DNA of 64,000 nucleotides from UBA9659 sp965208605. Its GTDB lineage: Bacteria > Pseudomonadota > Gammaproteobacteria > Pseudomonadales > Azotimanducaceae. Location of the stretch: the NCBI GenBank assembly GCA_965208605.1, contig OZ242345.1:1798001-1862000 (forward strand), in the 5' to 3' direction. Position 1 is the first letter of the stretch; every line of letters begins with the position of its first letter. Both the position numbers and the translations under genes were made by a program. Under the pieces are notes generated by a model, which saw only the letters and a list, made by a program, of their open reading frames with translations, had not been told where the DNA came from and searched no databases. Positions 45,955 through 54,124 of this stretch are shown here, piece by piece.

Positions 45955-46020
45955 TTGTTCCTCTGGATTCCCGGGCAAGCCCTGAGAATGACGGCGCGGC
46001 GGGAATGACGGCGCGGGGGA
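45955..46020. repeat. Dispersed element, right-half copy with duplicated end
   Basis: TTGTTCCTCTGGATTCCCGG ... CTGAGAATGACGGCGCGG, then a second GGGAATGACGGCGCGGGG. The terminal AATGACGGCGCGG is present twice in tandem. Lies between the RM gene and uvrD. Confidence 0.7.
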
Positions 46021-46038
46021 GACCGTTCGGCAGCAACA

Positions 46039-48312
46039 TCATGCAAGGGGTTTAAGATTCGCTAGGTGTAGCATCAGCCATTTGCTACCCCCAGTGGGGA
46101 AGTTGACCTCCACTCTGGCGTTACTGCCCTCGCCCTCAGAGTTCAGGATAACGCCTTCCCCAAACTTGGCGTGAGTGACTCTTTGCCCTAGTTTCAGATT
46201 GGTGCCCGGCAGGATACCCCAGGCAGGGGGCACTCGCTTACCCAATGTTGGCTTTGTGCTCGCCGCCTTGCCCCGCGGCATTGCCCCGCGCATTTGATTT
46301 GCTGGGCGCACGAAGGCTTGTTTCGCTCTTACTTCATTGATGATGTCCTTCGGTATTTCGCTAATAAAACGCGACGGAGGATTGAATCTTTCCTGACCGT
46401 TAATGCGCCGAGACTCTGCATGAGTTAAGTACAGCTGTCGCATGGCGCGGGTAATGCCGACATAACAGAGTCGACGTTCTTCCTCTAGGCGCGCGGGTTC
46501 TTCCATGGACATGAAGTGCGGGAAGAGCCCATCTTCCATGCCAGAAAGAAATACCAACGGAAACTCCAGCCCCTTCGCGCTGTGCATGGTCATCATTTGC
46601 ACGCAGTCTTCTTCGGGGTCGCCCTGGCCTTCACCCGCTTCAAGCGCGGCATGGTTCAGAAATTCATCCAGGATGGAGATTTCTGGTTGCTCACCCGACG
46701 GCTTATCCGGCGACTCATCCGACGACTCATCAAAGGTGTAATCTTCTTGGGGATTAAATGCGGTGGCGGCGGTCACTAGTTCTTGCATATTTTCCAGCCT
46801 GGTCTGGCCTCGTTCGCCGCCTTCCTTTTCATAATGAGCACGCAGTCCTGAGCCTTCAATGAGGATACTCACCATTTTAGGCAGGGGCAGGTTCAGGGTT
46901 TCCTCATCAAAGGCATCAATCAATTCAATAAAGACATGGATGGCGTTCACCGCGCGCCCGGGGAGTTGCTTTTCATCCACAATCCGGTGCGCTGCCTTCC
47001 AAAGAGAAATTCCTGATGTCTGGGCTAGCTGCCGGATGGCGGTAAGGCTACGGCCGCCTATGCCTCGGGGCGGAGTGTTTATCACCCGCTCAAATGCTGC
47101 ATCCGCACCCCGCTGGCTAACCAGCCTCATATAGGCAAGCAGGTTACGAATCTCCGCGCGCTCAAAGAAGCGCTGGCCGCCATAGATGCGATACGGCATT
47201 TGGGCGCGGAGTAGGGCTTCCTCCAATACCCGCGATTGCGCGTTGGAACGATAGAGGATCGCCGCCTCAGTATAAAGATTGCCTTCATTCCCCCACTGCT
47301 TGATGCGTTCCGTAATGTATTTCGCCTCGTCCATTTCATTATAGGCAGCATAAAGCTGGAGCAGGTCACCATCGCCAAGTTCGGTCCATAATTCTTTACC
47401 CAGACGGTCGACATTCTGGCTGATCACGCCGTCAGCAGCTTTCAAGATGCAGGACGTTGAACGATAGTTTTGTTCTAGCCTGATCGTCCTTGCCTGAGGG
47501 AAGTCCTGAGAAAAACGCCTGATATTTTCAATCTTCGCGCCACGCCAACCATAGATAGACTGATCATCATCCCCGACCGCCATGAGATTGTTCTTATCCC
47601 CCGCCAAGATCCGGAGCCAGGCATATTGAATAGTATTGGTATCCTGGAACTCATCAACCAGCAGTGCGCCGAACCGATCCTGGTAGTGCTTGAGCAGGAC
47701 GGGATTTTTTAACCACAATTCATGCGCGCGCAGCAGCAACTCGGCAAAGTCCACCATGCTGGCAGCTTGGCATGCGGCTTCATAGGCACGATAGATTTCC
47801 AGATGAGTTTTCAGATAGAAGTCGCCATAGTCTTCAATATGCGCGGCGCGGTGCCCTTCATCCTTCTGTTTATTGATGAAGCCAACCGCCTGCCGGGGGG
47901 GCCATTTCTTGTCGTCTATGTTCAGGCTTGCCATGACGCGTTTCACCAGCCTCAGCTGGTCATCGGCGTCCAGTATCTGGAAATGTTGCTCCAGCCCCGC
48001 TTCCTGATAATGCGAACGTAGCAAGCGATGCGCTATGCCATGAAAGGTACCGACCCACATATTCCGTATCGGGAGTGCCAGCAGCTGTTCAATACGGCCA
48101 CGCATTTCTGCCGCTGCCTTGTTGGTAAAGGTCACCGCGAGAATGCTGTAGGGTGACAGCCCTTCGTTCTGGATCAACCAGGCGATGCGATGGGTGAGCA
48201 CTCGGGTCTTGCCGCTGCCGGCACCAGCCAGCACGAGGCAGCTCCCAGGGGGCGAGGCTACTGCTTCCCGCTGGGCGTCGTTCAGGGAGTCCAGGAGGTG
48301 TGATGCTTCCAT
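46039..48312 (-). CDS. uvrD: DNA helicase II
   Basis: 757 residues from ATG 48312 (MEASHLLDSLNDAQREAV matches the UvrD start); the open frame extends 37 codons upstream but without resemblance. Superfamily 1 motifs: LAGAGSGKTRVL, VDEFQDTN, GDDDQSIYGWRGA, EQNYRS, MTMHSAKGLEFP, YVGITRA. The C-terminal UvrD tail with the RNA-polymerase-binding Tudor-like domain (LKLGQRVTHAKFGEGVI) is present. Acts in mismatch and nucleotide excision repair. A small Asp/Ser/Pro repeat (DESSDESPDKPS) lies at about residue 530. Confidence 0.96.
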   Translation of the reverse strand: MEASHLLDSLNDAQREAVASPPGSCLVLAGAGSGKTRVLTHRIAWLIQNEGLSPYSILAVTFTNKAAAEMRGRIEQLLALPIRNMWVGTFHGIAHRLLRSHYQEAGLEQHFQILDADDQLRLVKRVMASLNIDDKKWPPRQAVGFINKQKDEGHRAAHIEDYGDFYLKTHLEIYRAYEAACQAASMVDFAELLLRAHELWLKNPVLLKHYQDRFGALLVDEFQDTNTIQYAWLRILAGDKNNLMAVGDDDQSIYGWRGAKIENIRRFSQDFPQARTIRLEQNYRSTSCILKAADGVISQNVDRLGKELWTELGDGDLLQLYAAYNEMDEAKYITERIKQWGNEGNLYTEAAILYRSNAQSRVLEEALLRAQMPYRIYGGQRFFERAEIRNLLAYMRLVSQRGADAAFERVINTPPRGIGGRSLTAIRQLAQTSGISLWKAAHRIVDEKQLPGRAVNAIHVFIELIDAFDEETLNLPLPKMVSILIEGSGLRAHYEKEGGERGQTRLENMQELVTAATAFNPQEDYTFDESSDESPDKPSGEQPEISILDEFLNHAALEAGEGQGDPEEDCVQMMTMHSAKGLEFPLVFLSGMEDGLFPHFMSMEEPARLEEERRLCYVGITRAMRQLYLTHAESRRINGQERFNPPSRFISEIPKDIINEVRAKQAFVRPANQMRGAMPRGKAASTKPTLGKRVPPAWGILPGTNLKLGQRVTHAKFGEGVILNSEGEGSNARVEVNFPTGGSKWLMLHLANLKPLA

Positions 48313-48370
48313 GTGTGTTGGGTATTGCGACTTGCGGCAAGGATACATCAATCTGTTTGATAAGTGGCGG

Positions 48371-48805
48371 CTAACCCAGATCGTGATATTGAATCTTGTG
48401 GCCCTTCTCCCGATAAAACTCATAATGCTGCCGCGCGGTCGCTCGGCTCTTCTTATCAGCGGGGACCACTTCCGCTACCCGCTCAAATTGAGTGAAGCAG
48501 GGCGGGATCTCAGCAGAGAGATTGATGAGCACCGCTTGCTGTGTCTTCTCATGCTGCTGGGCATGCTGCTGAGAGTAACCAATCTTGATGGGAACTCTGG
48601 GGTTGTCTTTGGTAGTGGATTGCACGCCATGCGGCACAAAAGATTCCGCCTGAAAGGTCCAGAGTTGGGTATCAAGTTGGGTGGCTTCTGCTTCGCTTGC
48701 CGCATGCACATATATTTGATGTCCCTTTCGGTACACCTGGGCGATAAAGCGACAAGCAAAAGCCATCACCTCATCATTAGTCTGATAAAAATCAATGCGC
48801 GTCAT
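48371..48805 (-). CDS. holC: DNA polymerase III subunit chi
   Basis: 144 residues from ATG 48805 (MTRIDFYQ); a GTG three codons earlier is also possible. HolC core: IDFYQTNDEVMAFACRFIAQVYRKG and the C-terminal HYEFYREKGHKIQYHDLG. Links the clamp loader (with HolD) to SSB. Located between pepA and uvrD; valS, its usual downstream partner, is not here. Confidence 0.93.
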   Translation of the reverse strand: MTRIDFYQTNDEVMAFACRFIAQVYRKGHQIYVHAASEAEATQLDTQLWTFQAESFVPHGVQSTTKDNPRVPIKIGYSQQHAQQHEKTQQAVLINLSAEIPPCFTQFERVAEVVPADKKSRATARQHYEFYREKGHKIQYHDLG

Positions 48806-48814
48806 GTGGCTCAC

Positions 48815-48874
48815 TTAACAAACTATCGCTTAACAAACCATCGCTTAACAAACTATCACCTAACAAACTATCGC
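48815..48874. repeat. Four 15-bp tandem repeats between holC and pepA
   Basis: TTAACAAACTATCGC, TTAACAAACCATCGC, TTAACAAACTATCAC, CTAACAAACTATCGC. The last unit contains the pepA stop codon and its last codons, so the array seems to have grown from the gene end. Confidence 0.9.
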
Positions 48875-50379
48875 GCAGCCATGCGGTTCAAATATTCCCA
48901 CAGCAGCGTGACCGGGCGACCCGTGGCACCCTTCTTGGTGACGCCACCTTTATATGCCGTGCCCGCAATGTCCAGATGCGCCCAGCGATACTGCACCGTG
49001 TAGCGCGCCAGGAAGCAGGCCGCGGTAATACTGCCCGCCTCCCGACCCCCTATGTTCGCCATGTCAGCGGCGGCGCTGTCCAGTTGTGCTTGATATTCCT
49101 CCCAGAGCGGCATTCGCCAGACCCGGTCGTAAGTCTCTTCACCCGCCTGGATGATATCCGCGGCGAGTTCTTCATCGTTGGCATAGAGGGCCGTGGCTTC
49201 GCTACCCAGAGCGATGACGCAGGCACCGGTCAAGGTAGCTATATCAATCACGGTGGCCGGCTTAAATCGGCCCGCATAGGTCAAGGCATCACACAGGACA
49301 AGCCGCCCCTCTGCATCCGTATTTAATATCTCCACAGTCTGCCCCGACATGGTGGTCACAATATCCCCCGGTCTTGAGGCCACACCGGAGGGCATATTTT
49401 CCGCCGCCGCCACAATACCGACTACATTCAAGGGGAGTTGTTGTTCGGCGATAGCGGCTATGGTGCCAATCACACTAGCGGCACCGCACATGTCGTAGAT
49501 CATTTCATGCATGGCCGCACCCGGCTTCAAGGAGATGCCGCCGCTATCGAAGGTAATCCCCTTGCCCACAATGACATGCGGTTTTGCTTTTGCGGTGCCG
49601 CCTTTGTAGGTGATGACGATGAGTTTGCCCGGCTGCTCGCTCCCCCGAGTAACGGACATAAAAGCACCCATGCCCAGGCGCTGCATCTCGGCTTCGGAAA
49701 TAACCTTAGTGGTTATTGATGGATAGGTTTTCGCCAGTTGCGTGGCTTGCTGGGCAAGGTAGGTCGGGGTGCAGATATTGCCCGGGGTATTTGCCAGATC
49801 CTTGGCCCTGTGTATACCCAGCACCAACGCCTTGGCAGCGGTGATAGCAGCGGTTACCTGGGTCGCCTCAGACTGTTCCGGGGTGTAAAAGTCCACACTT
49901 TCCACCCGGGTCTTTTTCTGTGTTGTGGCGGCTGATGTGGCGGTGCCTTTCATATCAGTATAGCTGTAGAGCGCGGCGGAAATATGCTCCACCAGACGCA
50001 TGGCCTTCCAGCCGATGCTTTTATCCCTAGAGTCCACCTCCAGCAGGCAACAGAGGGCACTCTTGGCAGCGATGACATTCAGTTGTGCCCCGAGGGTCCG
50101 GGCAAGGGAGACATATTCAACGGTGCCCGCTGCCTGGCGACTACCGCAACCGATGAGTAGCACACGAATTGCGGCTACCCCGGGTAGATCATGGAGTAGC
50201 AGTACCTGATTGGCTTTGCCGGTGATGTCACCCCGGCGCAGGATTTTCTTCAGGCTGCCCTTAGAAGCCTCGTCAATTTGCCGGGCTGCATCGGTCAGGA
50301 CGCTGTTTTCATAGATGCCCAGGACCAGACAGGGAGTGCGCATTGCAGCAAGCTCGCCTTTTTTTATGCCGTATTTCAT
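48868..50379 (-). CDS. pepA: Leucyl aminopeptidase (M17)
   Basis: 503 residues. Two-metal exopeptidase; in E. coli also an architectural DNA-binding protein. The M17 signature NTDAEGRLVLCDAL and the metal ligands in KGITFDSGGISLKP are intact. ATG start with GAGG 8 bases upstream. Divergent from lptF, as in most gammaproteobacteria. The C-terminus is very close to a 15-bp repeat array. Confidence 0.96.
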   Translation of the reverse strand: MKYGIKKGELAAMRTPCLVLGIYENSVLTDAARQIDEASKGSLKKILRRGDITGKANQVLLLHDLPGVAAIRVLLIGCGSRQAAGTVEYVSLARTLGAQLNVIAAKSALCCLLEVDSRDKSIGWKAMRLVEHISAALYSYTDMKGTATSAATTQKKTRVESVDFYTPEQSEATQVTAAITAAKALVLGIHRAKDLANTPGNICTPTYLAQQATQLAKTYPSITTKVISEAEMQRLGMGAFMSVTRGSEQPGKLIVITYKGGTAKAKPHVIVGKGITFDSGGISLKPGAAMHEMIYDMCGAASVIGTIAAIAEQQLPLNVVGIVAAAENMPSGVASRPGDIVTTMSGQTVEILNTDAEGRLVLCDALTYAGRFKPATVIDIATLTGACVIALGSEATALYANDEELAADIIQAGEETYDRVWRMPLWEEYQAQLDSAAADMANIGGREAGSITAACFLARYTVQYRWAHLDIAGTAYKGGVTKKGATGRPVTLLWEYLNRMAAR

Positions 50380-50641
50380 TACAATACCTCATGCCAAACA
50401 ACGGCGCGCAGATGTCTTGCCAGCCGTTGAGAGTGTGAATAAAAGATGTGAATATATGGTTTGCCTCAGGCTACCTGATTTTCTTATTCTTTTACAGCCT
50501 CTGTACTGCTCGTTCCCATGGATTCCCGCCTTCTTTGATCCTGACGGGGTGAGGGCGGGGGTCGACGGAGTTCAGGGGGAATCCAGAACGTTTCTGGCAT
50601 TATACAGTCTCATCATCAATGCACACGGGACACACGAGCAA
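50380..50641. other. pepA-lptF divergent region carrying a dispersed element
   Basis: 262 bases. At 50500-50590 lie GTTCCCATGGATTCCCGCC, TTCTTTGATCCTGACGGGG and, inverted, GGGGGAATCCAGAACG, a diverged element copy inside the promoter region. No gene supported; the open frame that crosses it from 50315 does not look like protein before the LptF start. Confidence 0.6.
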
Positions 50642-51739
50642 TTGATTATATTCCGATACTTTGCGAAAGAAGTTTTCCTCACCATGTTTGCGGTGTCTGG
50701 CATCGTGCTGGTCATTTCCATGGGCTGGCGGTTTGCTGAGTATCTGCAACAGGCAGCGGCGGGTGACATGACCAGTGAGGTGTTGTTCGTCCTCATGGCA
50801 TATCGGTTGCCTGGTTTTCTGGAGTTGATTATTCCGGTGGGGTTTTTCCTGGCGATTATGCTGTCTTACGGCAGGATGCATGTGGATAGTGAAATGCTCG
50901 TCCTCCATGCCAGCGGCGTGAGCAACACCAAAATTGTCGGGATAACCCTGTGTCTATCTCTGGGTGCCATGTTGTTCACGGCGATGATTTCTCTCTGGTT
51001 GAAACCGCTGGGCGAGCGGCAGGTGGAAGCACTGCTTGCTGGGCAGCGCAACCTCACCGAATTTGACGCCATGATTCCGGGGCGCTTCCAGATGGCAAAT
51101 GAAGGCAAGCGAGTTGCCTACACGGAAGATATATCTAAGGACGGGGAGCTGACCGGAGTCTTTATCAATGATTTCCGAGACGATTTGTTAAGTGATGCAG
51201 CAAGTGCAGCGGGTGCCGTAACGGTGATTGCTGAGCGAGGCGCCACACAACTGGATGCGGATGGTAAACGGCGGCTGGTGCTCAATAACGGTACTCGATA
51301 CCGTGGCCTGCCGGGTCAAAGTAGTTATCAGATTATTGAATATGAGGAATATGGGCAGCTGGTGGAAAGCCAGGCAAGTGCTGGCAAGGAGCGGCGGCGT
51401 ACGGCCATATCTACTCTTGAGCTGTTGACCTCAGAAGATGCTCAGGCGGTCTCTGAACTCCACTGGCGAATATCAGTGCTCTTGATGTTGCCGGTCTTGG
51501 CGTTGATGGCGGTGCCCCTGTCACGGGTAAATCCCCGGCAAGGCAGATTTACCAGACTGGTGCCAGGGATGCTTTTGTGTTTCCTCTATGTGGTGTCTCT
51601 GTCCGCCGCCCGGTCAGAATTGGAGCGAGGCGGCCTGCCGTTGGAATATGGTCTCTGGGGGATACAAGGCATCTTTATCGCGGTGACCGCGTGTCTTTAT
51701 CGGTTGGATCGGTGGCTTGAAGTCCTGAGGCGGACCTAA
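50642..51739 (+). CDS. lptF: LPS export system permease LptF, TTG start
   Basis: 365 residues (E. coli 366) if started at TTG 50642, which gives MIIFRYFAKEV, the exact family N-terminus; no ATG or GTG is near in that frame. Six membrane helices around a periplasmic beta-jellyroll (about 120-280). With LptG and LptB2 it extracts lipopolysaccharide from the inner membrane. The expected lptG is not downstream: after 34 bases comes an RDD-family gene on the other strand. Confidence 0.94.
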   Translation: MIIFRYFAKEVFLTMFAVSGIVLVISMGWRFAEYLQQAAAGDMTSEVLFVLMAYRLPGFLELIIPVGFFLAIMLSYGRMHVDSEMLVLHASGVSNTKIVGITLCLSLGAMLFTAMISLWLKPLGERQVEALLAGQRNLTEFDAMIPGRFQMANEGKRVAYTEDISKDGELTGVFINDFRDDLLSDAASAAGAVTVIAERGATQLDADGKRRLVLNNGTRYRGLPGQSSYQIIEYEEYGQLVESQASAGKERRRTAISTLELLTSEDAQAVSELHWRISVLLMLPVLALMAVPLSRVNPRQGRFTRLVPGMLLCFLYVVSLSAARSELERGGLPLEYGLWGIQGIFIAVTACLYRLDRWLEVLRRT

Positions 51740-51773
51740 TCTGCATAAGAAGCCCTGCCTCAAAAGTTCTGCA

Positions 51774-52190
51774 TCAAAAACCCTGCCTCAGATAAATAAC
51801 CCGGGTGCCTGAAGCCCGGTCATGCCAAGTCAATCCTTGTCGATCAAAAAGCATCCAAATAAAGCCAGCACCCAGACACAGTACCGAAAGGCTCGCGCAG
51901 AAAAATCGCAGGCAACACTGGGATAGATTGAGGTGTTCGCCAGTGGGGCTGAGGGTCTGGATTTTCCATGCCTGCATACCGAGGGTCTGGCCACGAAATC
52001 GCCAGAAGTAAATATAAAAGAGTGCCAGTTCCAGATAGAGGAAGAGTTGGAAATAGGGGCCAGTCACTGCATCGCCCATGATAACCACCAACCAGAAGCT
52101 GCTGAGCATCCAGATTGCCAGGATTAACAAGCTGTCATAAAAGATCGCCGCAAGACGCCGCCATAGACCGGCTTGGATAGGTGCTGACAT
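51774..52190 (-). CDS. RDD-family membrane protein
   Basis: 138 residues, three or four membrane helices. The domain is named for conserved Arg-Asp-Asp: GLWRRLAAIFYDSLLI at the start, GQTLGMQAWKIQ and RQGLTWHDRASGTRVI at the end. Function is unsettled; some members have been linked to ion transport. RDD genes commonly neighbour lptFG, which fits the position. Confidence 0.9.
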   Translation of the reverse strand: MSAPIQAGLWRRLAAIFYDSLLILAIWMLSSFWLVVIMGDAVTGPYFQLFLYLELALFYIYFWRFRGQTLGMQAWKIQTLSPTGEHLNLSQCCLRFFCASLSVLCLGAGFIWMLFDRQGLTWHDRASGTRVIYLRQGF

Positions 52191-52271
52191 AGGATGGATG
52201 TTAGGGAGCGGGTATCGGGGTTAGGGACTAGGGGGTCAGAGGTCGGGAATCAGGAGTAGTGGCGCGGCAGC

Positions 52272-52673
52272 TCAGTCGTCCCGCAACATCATAAAACTCG
52301 CTTCGGCTTCGGCAACGGTGGTCTGATTGTCCGTGCGCACCATGACACCGCGCATCTGGGTCAGCCGTGCCTTCTGTTTGATGCAGCTACCCTCCAAGCG
52401 CACCTGAATGCCAACGGGCAAGGCATGGTGATAGCGGATGTCGCATTTTGCGGTGAGTGCCCGGTGCCCCTTCAGGTACAACCAATTTGCCATGACATCA
52501 TCCAGGGCACTAAAGAGAATACCGCCATGGGTCACCCCATCGTAGCCGCAGTGATCCTCCCCGGGCGTGAATTCACTGCGACAAATATCGTCTTCCAGTC
52601 GGAAATTTAATTGCAATCCGATCGGATTCCGTTGCCCGCAAACAAAACAGTTGCTGGCATCCAGGGAGCTCAT
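52272..52673 (-). CDS. Hotdog-fold acyl-CoA thioesterase family protein (PaaI-like)
   Basis: 133 residues. An N-terminal CFVCGQRNPIGLQL motif, then the hotdog fold with GVTHGGILFSALDDVMANW carrying the catalytic-type acidic residue. Substrate unknown. ATG overlaps the stop of the DUF4389 gene in ATGA, so the two are coupled. Confidence 0.88.
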   Translation of the reverse strand: MSSLDASNCFVCGQRNPIGLQLNFRLEDDICRSEFTPGEDHCGYDGVTHGGILFSALDDVMANWLYLKGHRALTAKCDIRYHHALPVGIQVRLEGSCIKQKARLTQMRGVMVRTDNQTTVAEAEASFMMLRDD

Positions 52674-53098
52674 TTCGGCTTGTCTGGCTCCGGTTTACTG
52701 CTCGATGTGTCATCGTCATCGGTAGATGCTTCTGTGAAGGTAGCATCGGTAGCCTCACTCTCAACCACGGGCTCAACTACGGGCGCAATGGGTTCAGCAC
52801 CGCTCCAGCTTTCCCCGCCGGGGGCTTCGTTTGGCCAGGGTTCAAAAGGAAAGGGGCGCAACTCCGTGTTAAAAGTCAGGTATCTGAGTATCTGATAGAT
52901 ATAGATACTGAGATTGTTGCCGAACCTCAACAGCGGCTCATTCACCACGCCGGTAATGAGGGTCGCGAAGAACTGGGCAACCACTACAAAAAACATAATA
53001 AACTCAGCCAGGTTATAAGCAATGGCGAAGAGGATCATATACAAGACCCGGGACCAGAGGTCTCGGTTCTTCAGTCTTTTCACGGTTTCGGCTTTCAT
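52670..53098 (-). CDS. DUF4389 family membrane protein
   Basis: 142 residues with two membrane helices (residues 18-48 and about 55-75) and a long acidic, Pro/Glu/Thr-rich cytoplasmic tail (VVEPVVESEATDATFTEA, then Asp4). Function unknown. GAGG 7 bases before the ATG. Operon with the thioesterase. Confidence 0.85.
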   Translation of the reverse strand: MKAETVKRLKNRDLWSRVLYMILFAIAYNLAEFIMFFVVVAQFFATLITGVVNEPLLRFGNNLSIYIYQILRYLTFNTELRPFPFEPWPNEAPGGESWSGAEPIAPVVEPVVESEATDATFTEASTDDDDTSSSKPEPDKPK

Positions 53099-53152
53099 GT
53101 TTTACCTCGTTGATGGCATCAGTGTCATTGTGGGGTCATTCCAGATAATTTC

Positions 53153-53164
53153 AATACTAGTATT
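53153..53164. promoter_or_regulatory. 12-bp palindrome AATACTAGTATT upstream of the DUF4389 gene
   Basis: Perfect palindrome in an A+T-rich stretch 55 bases before the DUF4389 start. May be an operator or a chance symmetry; no regulator known. Confidence 0.3.
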
Positions 53165-53228
53165 AAAATATCTTTAATTATCAATGGGTTATAAATACTA
53201 CTAGGCTATAAATTGGCTGCTTGGCGGC

Positions 53229-54074
53229 TTAGCCCGACTGAGCAAGGGGTCTGGTCCCGGCAACTGTGGTGCGCAACATCTCTCTTCTGTGGCCGGGATA
53301 ATCGGCGGTGGCACAGTGTTGGGTACAACGGTTATCCCACATGGTCAGGGTGCCCGGTTGCCAGCGCACGCGACAGGTGAAGGAAGGTGACACTGCCAGT
53401 TGGTTGAGGTAGTTCAGCAGGGGCCGGCTCTCGGCCTCGGTCATCTTTTCAAATCTGATGGTGTATGTCGGGTTGACCCACAAGGCGAGCTTAGCGGTCG
53501 CGGGGTGCTGGCGAATCACCGGGTGCAGGGTGGTTTGGGGCTCAGCCGCGTCATTGGTGATGGTCATGTTTTCCAGATGATCCTTGAGGGTTGCCTGAGG
53601 ACCGTATGAACGGGTCGCGCTGTGCACCGCTTTGAGCTCTGCCAGAACGGCTTGCATCCCTTCTGACAGGGCTTCATAAGCCTGGTAGAGATTGCAATAG
53701 AGGGTGTCGCCGCCCACTGCTGGGGTATCAACCGCGTATAGCAGGGTGCGGGCGGGCGGACATGCTTGGAAGGTAAAGTCCGTATGCCAACCAGCACCAA
53801 AGGTATGCGGCGACTGTTCATTGGCTTCCTTAAGCACCGGCACGACATCGGGGTAGTCTGGCAAGCCGCTGAGGTAGGGGGTTTCTCCAAGACCACCAAA
53901 GTGTTCCGTCAATCTCAAGAGATCGCCCGGGGACAGCTTTTGGTCCCGGAAGCAAAGCACCAGATATTGCAGAAAGGCAGCTTCAATTTCCGACAACTGC
54001 TGTGCCTCCAAATGCAAGAGATCAACGCCGTGCACCTCAGCACCAAGCGCACCAGAAAGAGGTTGTATGTCCAT
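53229..54074 (-). CDS. TauD/TfdA-family Fe(II)/2-oxoglutarate dioxygenase
   Basis: 281 residues. Iron ligands His97 and Asp99 (GWHTDF) and His253 (NRCTQHCATADYPG); the 2-oxoglutarate Arg is in RREMLRTTVAG. The family oxidises taurine and other sulfonates, chlorophenoxy acids and similar carboxylates; the substrate cannot be told here, and no sulfonate transporter is nearby. Confidence 0.94.
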   Translation of the reverse strand: MDIQPLSGALGAEVHGVDLLHLEAQQLSEIEAAFLQYLVLCFRDQKLSPGDLLRLTEHFGGLGETPYLSGLPDYPDVVPVLKEANEQSPHTFGAGWHTDFTFQACPPARTLLYAVDTPAVGGDTLYCNLYQAYEALSEGMQAVLAELKAVHSATRSYGPQATLKDHLENMTITNDAAEPQTTLHPVIRQHPATAKLALWVNPTYTIRFEKMTEAESRPLLNYLNQLAVSPSFTCRVRWQPGTLTMWDNRCTQHCATADYPGHRREMLRTTVAGTRPLAQSG

Positions 54075-54124
54075 CCCTATACCCTATAAGAAGTCGTATT
54101 TGAAACCAAGCCCCCTAAACCCCG

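Noticed and set aside
48313..48423. N-terminal extension of UvrD
   Set aside because: Overlaps holC in another frame; the conserved start is MEASHLLDSLND at 48312.
50315..50641. Extended N-terminus for LptF
   Set aside because: Overlaps pepA and crosses a repeat element; family similarity begins exactly at TTG 50642.
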